Shown here: positions 24,701-32,800 of the stretch, in pieces | Position numbering within the stretch: position 1 is the first letter of the stretch | How the letters are laid out: each line of letters starts with the position of its first letter | Assembly: GCA_018398805.1 (NCBI GenBank) | Contig: JAGFBZ010001291.1 | Coordinates: 53,540 to 117,539, forward strand | DNA: 64,000 bases | Source: Hirundichthys speculiger | Taxonomy: Eukaryota > Chordata > Actinopteri > Beloniformes > Exocoetidae | Direction of reading: 5' to 3' | Position numbers and translations under genes: made by a program | The notes under the pieces: generated by a model | What the model was told of the DNA's origin: nothing | The model's database searches: none | Seen by the model: only the letters and a program-made list of their open reading frames with translations

Positions 24701-27700
24701 ACCACAGCTGGACCCCTCTGACCCACAGCTGGACAACAGCTGGACCCCTCTGACCCACAGCTGACCCACAGCTGGACCACAGCTGGACCACAGCTGGACC
24801 GCTCTGACCCACAGCTGGACCACAGCTGGACCACAGCTGGACCCCTCTGACCCACAGCTGGACCCCTCTGACCCACAGCTGACCCACAGCTGGACCACAG
24901 CTGGACCACAGCTGGACCACAGCTGGACCCCTCTGACCCACAGCTGGACCACAGCTGGACCCCTCTGACCCACAGCTGGACCACAGCTGGACCCCTCTGA
25001 CCCACAGCTGGACCACAGCTGGACCCCTGACCCACAGCTGGACCACAGCTGGACCACCAGCTGGACCCCTCTGACCCACAGCTGGACCACAGCTGGACCC
25101 CTCTGACCCACAGCTGGACCACAGCTGGACCCCTCTGACCCACAGCTGGACCACAGCTGGACCCCTCTGACCCACAGCTGGACCACAGCTGACTGACCCA
25201 CTGGACCCACAGCTGGACCACTGGACCCCTGACCCACAGCTGGACCCTCTGACCCACAGCTGGACCCCCTGGACCCACAGCTGGACCACAGCTGGACCCT
25301 CTGACCCACAGCTGGACCCCCTCTGACCACAGCTGGACCACAGCTGGACCCCTCTGACCCACAGCTGGACCCTCTGACCCACAGCTGGACCCAGCTGGAC
25401 CACAGCTGGACCCCTCTGACCCACAGCTGGACCACAGCTGGACCCCTCTGACCCACAGCTGGACCACAGCTGGACCCCTCTGACCCACAGCTGGACCACA
25501 GCTGGACCCTCTGACCCACAGCTGGACCACAGCTGGACCACAGCTGGACCCCTCTGACCCACAGCTGGACCACAGCTGGACCCCTCTGACCCACAGCTGG
25601 ACCACAGCTGGAGCCCTCTGAGATGTGGGAGGCATCTCAGACAAACACATTTGATTGACATCTCAGCTCCTTGACTGAGACAATCAACAGCATGTGTTTG
25701 GACCTTGTAAACCTGGTATTGAAGAACAGGTAAAACTTTTCACATTGGTCCAGTAATAAAACAAACGAAAATGTTTTACCTTGGCATGAAACTCCATTTT
25801 GTGGTAGAGGTATTTGGCAGACAAGGCGACGATGTGACCATATCGATCGTGTAAGTTCCCCTGAGAAAAAGACAACGTGACACCGTCATGGAGACAGAAG
25901 GAGTCACCGTGTCTCAGCGGTAACTGGACGGCGGTGGACGCTCACCCACAGGACGCCCATGTCCCTCACGTTGCGGCTGTATCTGTGGGAGTCTGCAACG
26001 GCCTGTGGATCAGATGATGAGGTTACACATCTCCAGCGACATCAACAGGAAGACGAGAGGAAGAACAAGCAAGGAACGTAGGTGCTGAACTGACGTTTCT
26101 GTGTCCGTCCCGCAGAACTCTGTGCAGCAGATAGCAGAACTTCCAGCTGACCATGGAGCTGCTGGACAGCGGCAGGTTCAGGGCGTAGGACCAGAAGGTG
26201 GTGGCTCCGCCCTCCTTGTGAGTTCCCATGATGATATCTTCACATGTGTTAAAGGAGACTGAACCGAGGCATAAACCCTCTGTGTGGCCTCCTCTGAAAC
26301 TACTGTTTTGACACATAGGGCCCGATCTTCCGCCAGATCTGCTAAAGCCGCTATTAAGGGATAGCGTGTAGCGGGAGGGGCATTCCCCCGCAAAGAACGC
26401 AATCTTCCACCTTGCTAAACCCGCTATCTCACCTGCGATACCCGCTACATTATTTATTTATTTATTTATTTATTTAAAGGACCGTGTGCAGTGGCATTAA
26501 AAAGATGGCTGCACCAGATTTAGCACCAAGCTAATTTCCATCTGTAGTCCTTAACACAGATAAACAGTAAGACAAGAAGGCAAAGAACATAAAATACAAC
26601 AAAATAAAATCGCAAACACAATTGGGTAAATTTACAATAGCTTAAAAAAAACAATAAAAATGATTACTCTTTCCAATGCATTCTGTACAGAATAATGCGA
26701 GAGTAAAATGCTAGCCGCTATGTACTAGCTACCCACAACCCGCGATCGCAAGATACCAAGTTTGCAGAAAGGGCAAAAGACACGCCCATTGCCACACCTA
26801 CAAAGTGAGTAAGGGAGTCGGCATAATGGGTAGCAGCTTTAGCGAGCGGAAGATTGCATTAGCGGTTAGCGGAGATTCCTATACCTGGAATTTGCGGGTA
26901 GCGGCTAGTACATAGCGGCTAGCGCCCTAACCACTCCCATTATGCATGGGAGTGGTTAGGGCGTTCCACCTGTTAAACCAATCAGTGCGTCAGTAGCCAT
27001 TGCCTTTAAGAGCAGGTAGCGCTACCCGCTAACCGCTATGGAGCGTCTTTTCATCCAGATCAGAGCAGCTCTCATGGGCAGATCGTCTGGAACTCTGTTG
27101 TAGAGCTTCCTCCTCTTCCTTCCTCCTCCTCCTCTGCACTGATATATACATATAAATATTTTTTAAAATAGTTAGTGCGCTCCCAGTAAACACGCTCTGG
27201 TCGTCTATGGTTTAACTGGCGAGCAAGCTGTTTAAGACGATCTCTGCTATTTTCTCAGGGGTTCAACTGAGGCCAAATCACACTTTTATACAAGAGTTAA
27301 TTCCAGAGGACATGTGACCAGGTGGATGCTCTTTGATGCCATTTGGACGTGCTTTTGTACGCGCCGACATGCGGGTTGCGGGTAGGGTTGCCACCCGTTC
27401 CGTAAAATACGGAATTGTCCTTTATTTGAGAAAAAAATGTTGCGTCCCGTATTGAACTAATACGGGACGCGATTTGTCCCGTATTTTCATTAACGCCCCA
27501 TAAACACGTCTGTCACACACATCAACACTAAATTTAACAATAATGAACAAAATAAAATACAGGAAACATTAAGGCCAGCAAATTCTTTGTGGCGGGACAA
27601 CCGGACCTGCTGCGCTCTGTGCCCATATCTTTATATGTGTGTGCCAATCATCTTGTCACTCTCAGTGCCTGGCCCCTCCCCACGCTATCACGGTTGCCTA

Positions 27701-29254
27701 GTTACCACAGACGCCGGTGCTGCGCTGCTACCTGCACATTTTAAAAATGTCTACTTCATAGGGTTTCCACCCGTCCTGTAAAATACGGAATTGTCCTTTA
27801 TTTTCATGTCTGGAAGGTGGCAACCCTAGTTGCGGGTAAAACCCGCATGTCAAACCCGCAATTGCAAGATACCGAGTTTGCAGAAAGGGCAAAAGACACG
27901 CCCATTGCCACGCCTACAAAGTGAGTAAGGGAGTCGGCATAACGGGTAGCAGCTTTAGCGAGCGGAAGATTGCATTAGCGGTAAGCGGAGATTCCTATAC
28001 CCGGAATTTGCGGGTAGAGGCTAGTAGGTAGCGGCTAGCGGAAGTGTACAATCAGGGCCCAAAAGTCTGATTTTTTATTTCTTTTAATGAATGCACCTAC
28101 TAAAACAGTTAGAATTAGTGTTTTTTTCTATAATTTACCCTCCTTTAACGCACACAGAACCAGAGTTAGGTTCAACGCAGCGGTAACGACCGGGTTAGAC
28201 CGGTGCTGCCACCTAGTGGTGAGCATTTTCACAGGGCTCAGGTTGGAGTGTACTCTAGTTAATATAATCCAATTAATATTCTATGGACTATGAACGTCTC
28301 TATAAATGAGACGAGAACACGTCCTCTCAATGACCAGGTGTCCAAAATGTTAATTATGATTCTAGATATTTCAAGACTTTTCATATGAAACCACCAAACG
28401 TCACGCAAAATCAACATTTGATTTGAAACAAGTGCAGCACTGACAGTTATGTAATGTTGAACTGACATCAATAGTCTGAAGTTAATACACATACTTTCCT
28501 TTAGGGGGAACAAAACTGAGGCTTTAAAAAGAGAATAACTGAGTAGAATATGTGTCTTTATCAAAAGCAGGAAGGTTCTGAGCTGAAAGGATACTGCGCA
28601 CATATTTAGCTTTAGGTGGAGTTTCAGCAGACGTGACGGTTTTACTGATGCTGTGGAGCTGAAAGAAGAAACACGAACCAGTTTGGTCCAGTTAGTTCTG
28701 ATAAATAAATAAAATATAAATATAAATAAAATGATTCAGAGAGCTGGTTTTGCTTCAGAAACAAAAGAGGCTGGAATAAAAAAAATAAAGCTGTACAGTG
28801 ATTTAAAAATAAATCATTCATATAATATTATAAAGTCTTAGGAAACACAAGCCTTTATGTTTATTCCTGTTTTCATGATACAAGCAGAATATCTGAAGTA
28901 AACTCATAAATCAGCTATTTTTAAAATAATCAGAATCTGCCAGAGAAAAACCCAAAACTTGTTAGTATATCTTTAAAAAACTATCTTTAAAATAGCAAGA
29001 CTGGCGGTGTTTAAGACTTTTGAGCAGTACTTAAACAAAGAAGTTATAATTGTGAACAAATGTGGCAAATACAAGATAAAAGTTGTAAAATATATAAAGA
29101 ATAAACAAATGTAATATAAAATTAATTCACATTAAAAATGACCAAACATGTTAAAACTCCATATTTGACTCACCTGTTGTTTCCCAAACTGTTCTTTCTC
29201 TGCAGCCAAAGCCTTTTCTGTCTTATTCTCACTTTTATTCTTCGTTTTGCTCAT
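337..29254 (-). CDS. hip1r: HIP1R, huntingtin-interacting protein 1-related (32 coding exons)
   Basis: Endocytic adaptor that links clathrin-coated pits and phosphoinositides to F-actin. Coding exons (high to low): 29254-29174, 28658-28595, 26237-26095, 26002-25946, 25860-25780, 22307-22231, 22133-22072, 19705-19565, 19493-19436, 19352-19277, 19196-19059, 18966-18844, 14990-14807, 14717-14629, 14554-14438, 10144-10043, 9893-9699, 7503-7393, 7315-7121, 7033-6886, 4817-4731, 4650-4542, 4462-4326, 4245-4135, 4032-3974, 3894-3864, 3644-3582, 3411-3311, 3222-3117, 2934-2811, 2315-2254, 771-337. All junctions are GT/AG and phases agree, except for one extra base in 4650-4542. About 1,221 residues result, against about 1,068 in human. 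The start MSKTKNKSENK precedes the family motif AxEKEQF. Order: ANTH (about 20-280), coiled coil (327-747), THATCH (748-1077), proline-rich tail. The 3' end is uncertain. Identification rests on remembered family sequence. Confidence 0.93.
401..513 (-). repeat. In-frame 18-bp coding minisatellite in the HIP1R tail
   Basis: Five to six head-to-tail units of 18 bp (one of 20 bp) encode GAPSHT or YTPSHT on the minus strand. The 20-bp unit at 401-420 looks like a hybrid of the two unit types and shifts the reading frame. Confidence 0.85.
1115..1292. repeat. (GGAA)n microsatellite, purine-rich plus strand
   Basis: Long GGAA/GGGA runs in a HIP1R intron. The purine tract stays on the plus strand here and switches to the minus strand just downstream. 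Confidence 0.95.
1300..2165. repeat. Degenerate (CCTT)n / CTTCC-rich low-complexity tract
   Basis: About 865 bases dominated by CCTT, CTTCC and GGCC interruptions. The spurious ORFs here translate to Phe/Pro/Ser or Lys/Arg/Gly homopolymer-like peptides. No gene. Confidence 0.93.
2254..4817 (-). CDS. hip1r: HIP1R exons 21-31: THATCH / I/LWEQ actin-binding domain
   Basis: Eleven small exons encode the talin-HIP1/R actin-tethering domain that binds F-actin. Landmarks are SHLAADTIVNGAATS, DSCRECANHCLQFL, REELGSVVDKEM, SGVKLEVNQ, EFYAKNSRWTEGLISASK, AVGWGATQLL, YEELIACSHEIAAST and MDFSGMSLIKLK. Exon 4650-4542 is 109 nt where phase demands 108. The excess lies in a five-C run (plus strand G at 4558-4562), next to the position equivalent to human TSHLAPTDPAD. 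Either the run is one base too long in the assembly, or a downstream acceptor in the next exon restores frame (see findings). All other phases are consistent. Confidence 0.92.
3703..3818. repeat. Two tandem palindromes (MITE remnants) in a HIP1R intron
   Basis: 3703-3739 is a perfect palindrome: 18-bp arms around one central base, with core GATAGCTATCGG. A second, slightly longer copy with an extra GATAGCTATCGGGCC step lies at about 3763-3818. Both are followed by GTTGAGGG and TCACAGT, so the unit was tandemly duplicated with flanks. The same GATAACTATCGGGCC motif occurs at the ends of a larger element near 53070-53880, which suggests a deletion derivative of that family. Confidence 0.8.
5040..5782. 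mobile_element. hAT-type miniature element, 743 bp, with exact 8-bp target duplication
   Basis: The ends are inverted: TAGAGGTCTTCACGGG on the left and the complement of TTAGAGGTGTTCGGAAC on the right. Flanking bases 5032-5039 and 5783-5790 are both ATCAGAGC, an exact 8-bp duplication typical of hAT elements. The interior contains ACCCGAACCCGAA-type sequence and no transposase. Confidence 0.88.
6040..6650. mobile_element. Foldback element with long inverted repeats
   Basis: About 100 bp at the left end (TTGTAACATTTATATCTTTA, then CCATCCTTTTCGAAGA) recur inverted at 6530-6650. The interior includes two copies of CAATCTCAACCC and a piece also seen at 7960-8110 and 51540-51680 (GTTTAGTAAGTTTAG). 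It carries no coding capacity of its own. Confidence 0.7.
6886..18966 (-). CDS. hip1r: HIP1R exons 12-20: central coiled coil with a duplicated exon pair
   Basis: Nine exons encode about 420 residues of heptad-rich, Glu/Gln/Leu-rich coiled coil, used in HIP1-family proteins for dimerisation and clathrin light chain binding. Human HIP1R has roughly 300 residues here. Exons 10144-10043 (34 codons) and 9893-9699 (65 codons) are echoed by 7503-7393 (37 codons) and 7315-7121 (65 codons). The 65-codon exons share the pattern SSSLA-LQAER---LLRS-RE--AELSSLR, so one pair looks like a tandem duplicate and accounts for about 102 extra residues. The last exon ends with the conserved LDAVAKLDDPVHVRC. Two arrays, of 79 and 16 bp, fill introns here. 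Confidence 0.9.
7790..8110 (+). mobile_element. Transposon fragment encoding part of a MADF-like (Myb/SANT) domain
   Basis: Plus-strand translation around 7820-7960 gives MRKYPHLYDSGSPRYKDS followed by SWREIAMNVGLDT, then a VRKW helix, the pattern of an Adf-1-like MADF domain. These domains accompany PIF/Harbinger-type transposases in fish. The same stretch recurs at 51345-51680. No intact ORF. Confidence 0.6.
8120..9660. mobile_element. Cluster of ATCG-rich miniature elements
   Basis: Several partial copies, in both orientations, of a family marked by CGATATATCGCGAT, TTGTTTTGAAGCAAATAG, GATCAATATCATCTGATGAA and a CTCACCCCTA end. Copies also lie at 30295-30410, 50020-50810, 51825-51930 and 52905-54065. 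It is non-coding and probably a hAT-related MITE; the class is inferred from end structure only. Confidence 0.7.
9968..10026. repeat. 12-bp tandem repeat (GTGTGTGTCTGA)n
   Basis: Four to five exact copies, 17 bp before the end of HIP1R exon 10144-10043 in genomic order. Confidence 0.9.
10187..14425. repeat. 16-bp minisatellite array, about 4.2 kb
   Basis: Unit GAGTTACGGAGACGGT with GGCGGC, CAGAGA and CTGAGA variants, roughly 260 copies. It fills the HIP1R intron between exons 14554-14438 and 10144-10043 and begins 12 bp from the exon 15 donor. Variant blocks repeat at long range: the TATGGAGATGGTGAG variant at about 11128 and 12884, and the GAGATAGTGAG variant at about 12067 and 13903. This implies segmental duplication inside the array. 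Each unit carries GGTGAGTTAC on the plus strand, antisense to the gene. Confidence 0.95.
15190..15313. repeat. Dispersed repeat holding an unexpanded copy of the CAGCTG unit
   Basis: Contains ACAGCTGGACCACAGCTGG, then a CTCTCTGACCC-like stretch and an ATCTCAGACAAACA stretch ending in ATCAACAGCATGTGTTT. The second half matches the flank of the large CAGCTG array at 25616-25696 almost base for base, so the two are copies of one dispersed repeat. Confidence 0.8.
15578..15835 (+). mobile_element. MITE with TGATCCCTCGCCAATTC end
   Basis: The same sequence occurs in opposite orientation at 36480-36742, including CACAACACACACACT / GTGTGTGTGTTGTGG and AAGAAGGTGGCCTTATGGG. No coding potential. Possibly pogo/Tigger-related by its end motif, with low certainty on class. 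Confidence 0.65.
15886..16568 (+). mobile_element. Myb/SANT-bearing miniature element, copy A
   Basis: The left end TTTACATGGGAAGTTTAATT and right end ACATCATGTAACCG are shared with copies at 31965-32680, 38480-39206 and 58608-60092. The interior carries the start of a small ORF ([17 protein letters not shown], 16166 onward) that breaks after about 50 codons. Probably Harbinger-like, from the Myb/SANT-type helix-rich ORF; the class is an inference. Confidence 0.7.
16741..18843. repeat. 79-bp GC-rich minisatellite, about 27 copies
   Basis: Unit of 74-85 bp containing CTGTTTGAGAAGGACTGG, TCTGCAGCATCAGCTGG and the self-complementary stretch CCCCTAAGGGGCGGCGCCCC; the C run length varies. It lies in the HIP1R intron between exons 18966-18844 and 14990-14807. 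The last partial unit runs into the exon 12 donor: TCAGCTGGTAGATAC is repeat plus splice site. Several ORFs of 60-140 codons on both strands are by-products. Confidence 0.95.
19277..29254 (-). CDS. hip1r: HIP1R exons 1-10: ANTH domain
   Basis: Ten exons encode residues 1-280, the ANTH membrane-binding domain, which binds inositol phospholipids at the coated pit. Visible family landmarks are GTHKEGGATTFWSYAL, SWKFCYLLHRVLRDGH, GNLHDRYGHIV, AGQCRLTPLIPLI, SVRLLFKLHS and MEFFKSVIQIPDLP, in the human order. The start at 29254 is the only ATG that opens this frame before the family motif EKEQFGKQQ, and exon 1 ends with a clean CAG/GTGAG donor. Introns here carry a Harbinger-like element, a reverse-transcriptase fragment and the CAGCTG array. 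The exon 8 acceptor is a weak GAAG. Confidence 0.92.
19870..21400 (+). mobile_element. Harbinger-like element remnant with Myb/SANT-like ORF
   Basis: ORF at 19957-20119 reads MDRWRSVYFSQEEQVLIMQ, then a tail with EECWQKIADRVNS. This is the trihelix/Myb-like DNA-binding pattern found beside Harbinger transposases in fish. Downstream sequence (20105-21330) is decayed and includes a CACTCACCGGCCACTTTAA end near 20573 that marks a second, short element. No transposase with catalytic residues is visible. It sits in HIP1R intron 7. Confidence 0.65.
21780..21970 (-). pseudogene. Non-LTR retrotransposon reverse-transcriptase fragment
   Basis: Minus-strand translation contains HGVPQGTGPGPYLFI, a decayed form of the RT motif GVPQGS-LGP-LF. 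It is followed by text resembling the next RT segment but no YADD box. Truncated on both sides, in HIP1R intron 7. Confidence 0.6.
22541..25617. repeat. CAGCTG (E-box) minisatellite array, about 3.1 kb
   Basis: Two unit types alternate: CAGCTGGACCA (11 bp) and CAGCTGGACCCCTCTGACCCA (21 bp), each with one CAGCTG. The total is well over 150 CAGCTG sites. The minus strand lacks stop codons in all three frames, which produces ORFs of more than 1,000 codons with no protein character. Located in HIP1R intron 5. Confidence 0.96.
25616..25696. repeat. Dispersed repeat flank of the CAGCTG array
   Basis: Matches 15229-15313 with few differences (GGAGGCATCTCAGACAAACA onward). It marks the edge of the dispersed repeat in which the array grew. 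Confidence 0.8.
26318..28058. mobile_element. Miniature element with TAGCGGCTAGCGGAAG-type ends, carrying a nested insertion
   Basis: The left end AGGGCCCGATCTTCCG and right end CGGAAGTGTACAATCAGGGCCC are imperfect inverted repeats. The interior repeats GTTTGCAGAAAGGGCAAAAG twice (26760 and 27880) and is related to 41590-41760. A separate hAT element is inserted at 27383-27828. Non-coding, in HIP1R intron 2. Confidence 0.7.
27383..27828. mobile_element. hAT-type element nested in another element, 446 bp, exact 8-bp target duplication
   Basis: Ends TAGGGTTGCCACC and GGTGGCAACCCTA are inverted repeats. Flanks 27375-27382 and 27829-27836 are both GTTGCGGG. The interior repeats AAATACGGAATTGTCCTTTA at both sides. 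No transposase. Confidence 0.88.
28205..28219 (-). promoter_or_regulatory. Candidate CTCF site
   Basis: The minus strand reads CCACTAGGTGGCAGC, which fits the vertebrate CTCF core CCASYAGRKGGCRSY at every position. In HIP1R intron 2. Occupancy is not known. Confidence 0.5.
28660..29170. other. HIP1R intron 1, AT-rich, nothing recognised
   Basis: Between HIP1R coding exons 1 and 2. AT-rich sequence without a long ORF, repeat structure or familiar element. Confidence 0.6.
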
Positions 29255-29760
29255 TTATCCTGAGAAGTTTAAATCCAGAGATTTAACCTGAAACCTCCTT
29301 CAACGTGTTTAAAAAAGAAAAAAACTCTCCAGGTGAGTCGGTTTCAGAGCTCACAGGTCACTAAAACACTCCTTTAAATTTGATTTAACTCCAGAGCAAC
29401 ACAGAAGCCTTTAAAGATAAATCCAAAAAATAAACTTCTGAACATAAAAACGTGTAAAGTATCAGTTTAAATCACTAAAACGCCACCTGAACATGAAATA
29501 AAAGTGTTTTATCACAGATGAAGAGACGAGGCGTCCAGGTCAGAAGTTTCCTCCTGAGTCACCTGGTGAAGGTGGAAGCAGAGAAACCGGAAAGACGACA
29601 GTGAGACGCCGTTCCCATCCACCCAGAAAGACCGGTTCCACGTCCCCCAGAGACAAAAGAGCCGTGAGGGACGGGGACGGACGTCCAGGATGCTGGAAGG
29701 TTTTACGGAAATATTTACAGATAAAAACAATACGTGAGGTCGTTAAAAATGTGGAGTCTT
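29255..29760 (-). promoter_or_regulatory. HIP1R 5' leader and promoter interval
   Basis: About 500 bases between the HIP1R start codon (29254) and the 3' end of CCDC62. Both genes point the same way, so this interval must hold the HIP1R promoter unless the genes are read through. No TATA box or strong CpG cluster is evident. Confidence 0.5.
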
Positions 29761-29810
29761 TATTTTTCCTGAGAGGATGCAGAGGTCCATCTTTATTTCT
29801 TTATTTTTTT
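29757..29810 (-). terminator. CCDC62 poly(A) signal region
   Basis: The minus strand contains several AATAAA motifs (plus-strand TTTATT at 29759-29764 and near 29790-29806), 60-110 bases past the CCDC62 stop at 29871. Confidence 0.6.
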
Positions 29811-29870
29811 TAATTCCAGTCCGTCAGCACTCGTCTCTTTGGAAAAATCAAACTGAAATCTGTTCTTCAG

Positions 29871-32800
29871 TCAGAGGAAGCCGTGAACGTGACCCGCTGG
29901 CGGGCTGACGGCGTGACGGAGGGAAGCTGTGGGCGGAGCTTCACTGCTCTGTTGGGGAAAAAAGAATAACAGAAGAGGAATGTTTTACACCCTTTAAGCC
30001 ACGCCCCCATGAACGACAACGGCCCCGTGAAACTCCCTCACCTCGACCACGGCGGTACCCGGGTGGCGCTGGGGCGTCTGGTGCTCGTGCGGTACGGAGC
30101 TGTGGCGCCTGGAGCTGCTCGGGTCCGACTGGTCCAGCAGCTGCTGCAGAGAACGTCTGGACAGAAGACCGCCATCCTGACGAGACGCAGTGAAAGGGAT
30201 TCTGGGTAATTGAGTCACACGAGCAGACCGACGCCACTCCTAACCATAACCACCACAAAACCAGCAGCTGGTTAGCGGTGAGTACTGGGAAGGACCTCGC
30301 AACACGATATGTATCATGATACTTAGATCACGATACGATATTATCACGATATATTGCGATATTCTACCCAGTTAATATCAAAATTAAAAGTAGAGATGAA
30401 AAGCCAAGTTGCTGTACAGTGATCCCTTATTTTTCACTGTTAATGGAGACCGGCGCCCCCCCGACGAAAATCAAAATCCACTAACTGGAGCCGGAGCCCC
30501 GAGTCTAAATAACGTGTTTAAAATATGTTTAAAAACCACAAAAAAAAGTAGCGAAACAAGACAAAGGCTCAACTGTGGTCTTTCTGTTTCCTTCACAGCC
30601 TCTGGTCTCTGAACCGTAGTAAACAAACCGCTGGTATTGTGCTATTTTTGGCTCGTAATTAGCGGCTAACACGCTAACAACAACAAAAGAAACAGTCCAG
30701 TTTTCTCTACATGTTAAAAGTGTTTGAACAACAAATGTTATGACACTTTAGTTCATATGGCAGCAGAACATTTAAATAAAAGTGACCTTTACACTACTTT
30801 TGAATTCATTATTTAATTTTGCGTATACAACGCGATTAATCATGATTAATCAGAGAAATAATGCGATTAAAATTTTAATCGTTGCCCAGCCCTAATTAAG
30901 ACCAGTTCTTACATCCGTCCAGCTCGCTGGGAGGTTTCCCAGTTCGCCAACTGGGCCTCGGTGATCAGCTGCCCGTGAAGCGTCATGAACGGGTCTGAAG
31001 TTCTTCTCTCTGAGCGACGATAGCGACCGATGGTCCACACAGTTGCACGCTGGATCGTCCTGACTGCAACAAAAGAGAGAACATCCTGAACAATGTTTAT
31101 CCGTCTATCTGCAGGTTTACGACCCAGAGAGCCTGAAGTTCACGACCGCCGTCCTGCCTGTCGTCACCTGGTGAGACTTTAGATGTTGTTGTGGAAGCCA
31201 CAGAGAGAAATTTATTCATTCATTCACTTTATTAATGTAGAGGAATATTGTATATTAATGAACATTTAAATGTAAATATACCCAATTATAGCCAGAAGGC
31301 TAATTTGCGTTAGCAGTCCCCCTGTAGGACTCAATAAAAAGCTACATGCAACATTACGCTACACACAGTATCAATAATATAAAACATAGACAGTCAAAGA
31401 TCGCACATTTATAACTACAGAAGAAAGTCATAATTAAAAGAATGAAAAAACAAGGCAGCCATGTTGACTGCAGACCGGAGGAGGAGCCAGATGTTCATGA
31501 GAAGGTGAAGTGCTAAAGTGCTTTTAACAATATGATTATTGCACGTTGCCCATTTGCACGGGTTTTTAAAGTGCATAGTGTGTTGTACAAAGTTTTACAG
31601 TGCATTAGCAGGTCTGCGTACAAGGTTAAACCCATGTAAGCGAGACTGTGAATAAAGTACATAAATCAAGTCACAGGTCGGGTTTGTTTTCAGCAGGTGA
31701 ACAATAGAATAAAATACAATCAGCAATTAATGATTGCAGATTTGAGGTGTTTTAAGCCAATCCTTGAGATTTCCCTTAAAGGAGGAGAAGGAGGGACAAT
31801 CCCTTATTGTATAAGGAAGGCTTTCCAGTTCCCCCTCCTTTTTTTTTATAAAGGGATCAGTTTGAGTGCTGTGGAGCATGCTAGCGACCAGCTAGGTTAG
31901 CAATAGTCAATGTGTGATAGGATCATTGAATGGAAGAACATTAATGCCGCACAGTCAGTCAATGGCTGCGGTTACATGATGTTTTTTAATTCGGAATTAA
32001 AATTAGGAATTAAATAATTCCGAATTAAACTATTTTCCTTCGAGTTTACATGGAAATAGTAATTTCGAATTGAGGTTTACATGGAAAACACGTTTGTTCG
32101 GCTTTATCCAACTCCGCTTTAGGTCTGGGGGTTGGGAAGGGTTCTGATTGGATGGGGGGGGGGGGACGTCTTTACATCTACCGGAAGAAAACAAACTTAG
32201 CTAACTCGGTTAGCAACAACATTTCACTTATTTTTGACCTGGGTGGCGTCTCTATCTGTGAAACCTCCTTCATTTAACCTGGCCGCTACAACTTTGAAAA
32301 GCTCACAATTTTTATGTTTCCTGCCATCTGTTCTTTTAATTATTTCCAGTTCCTCCAAGCTATTTATTAAATAAATCGTCTCTGCTCTTGACCACCGTTT
32401 ACTGCCGGAATATTAGCGTCATCGCGACAGACGGCCAAGAGAACTAGCATGCGCAGAAAGACGGGAATTAATTTAAAGAGGAATGAGTGTAAACATGACC
32501 GCGGAATTACTTAATGCGGAATTAAAATGGGAATAAACCAGCCACTTACTTCGGAATTAAGTTAATTCGGAATTGACATTTTCATATGGAATTAAGTGTT
32601 TACATGGTAACTTTTATTCGGTTTTAACTTTAATTCTGAATTAAAGAGGAATTAAACTTCCCATGTAAACGCACCCAATGAGTTTCTCATCTGTTTGAAG
32701 CCTTATTTAACAGAGTTACACACTTTCTTGATGTGTTTCCTGAAGGAGAGATCCAGGATGACTCCCAGGTATTTAAATTCAGTGACCAGTGAGCTCCTCT

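Noticed and set aside
22506..25661. Three overlapping minus-strand ORFs of 1,017-1,051 codons
   Set aside because: They are translations of the CAGCTG minisatellite (WSSCGSEG/GPAVVQLW patterns) in all three frames. No domain or start context, and located in a HIP1R intron.
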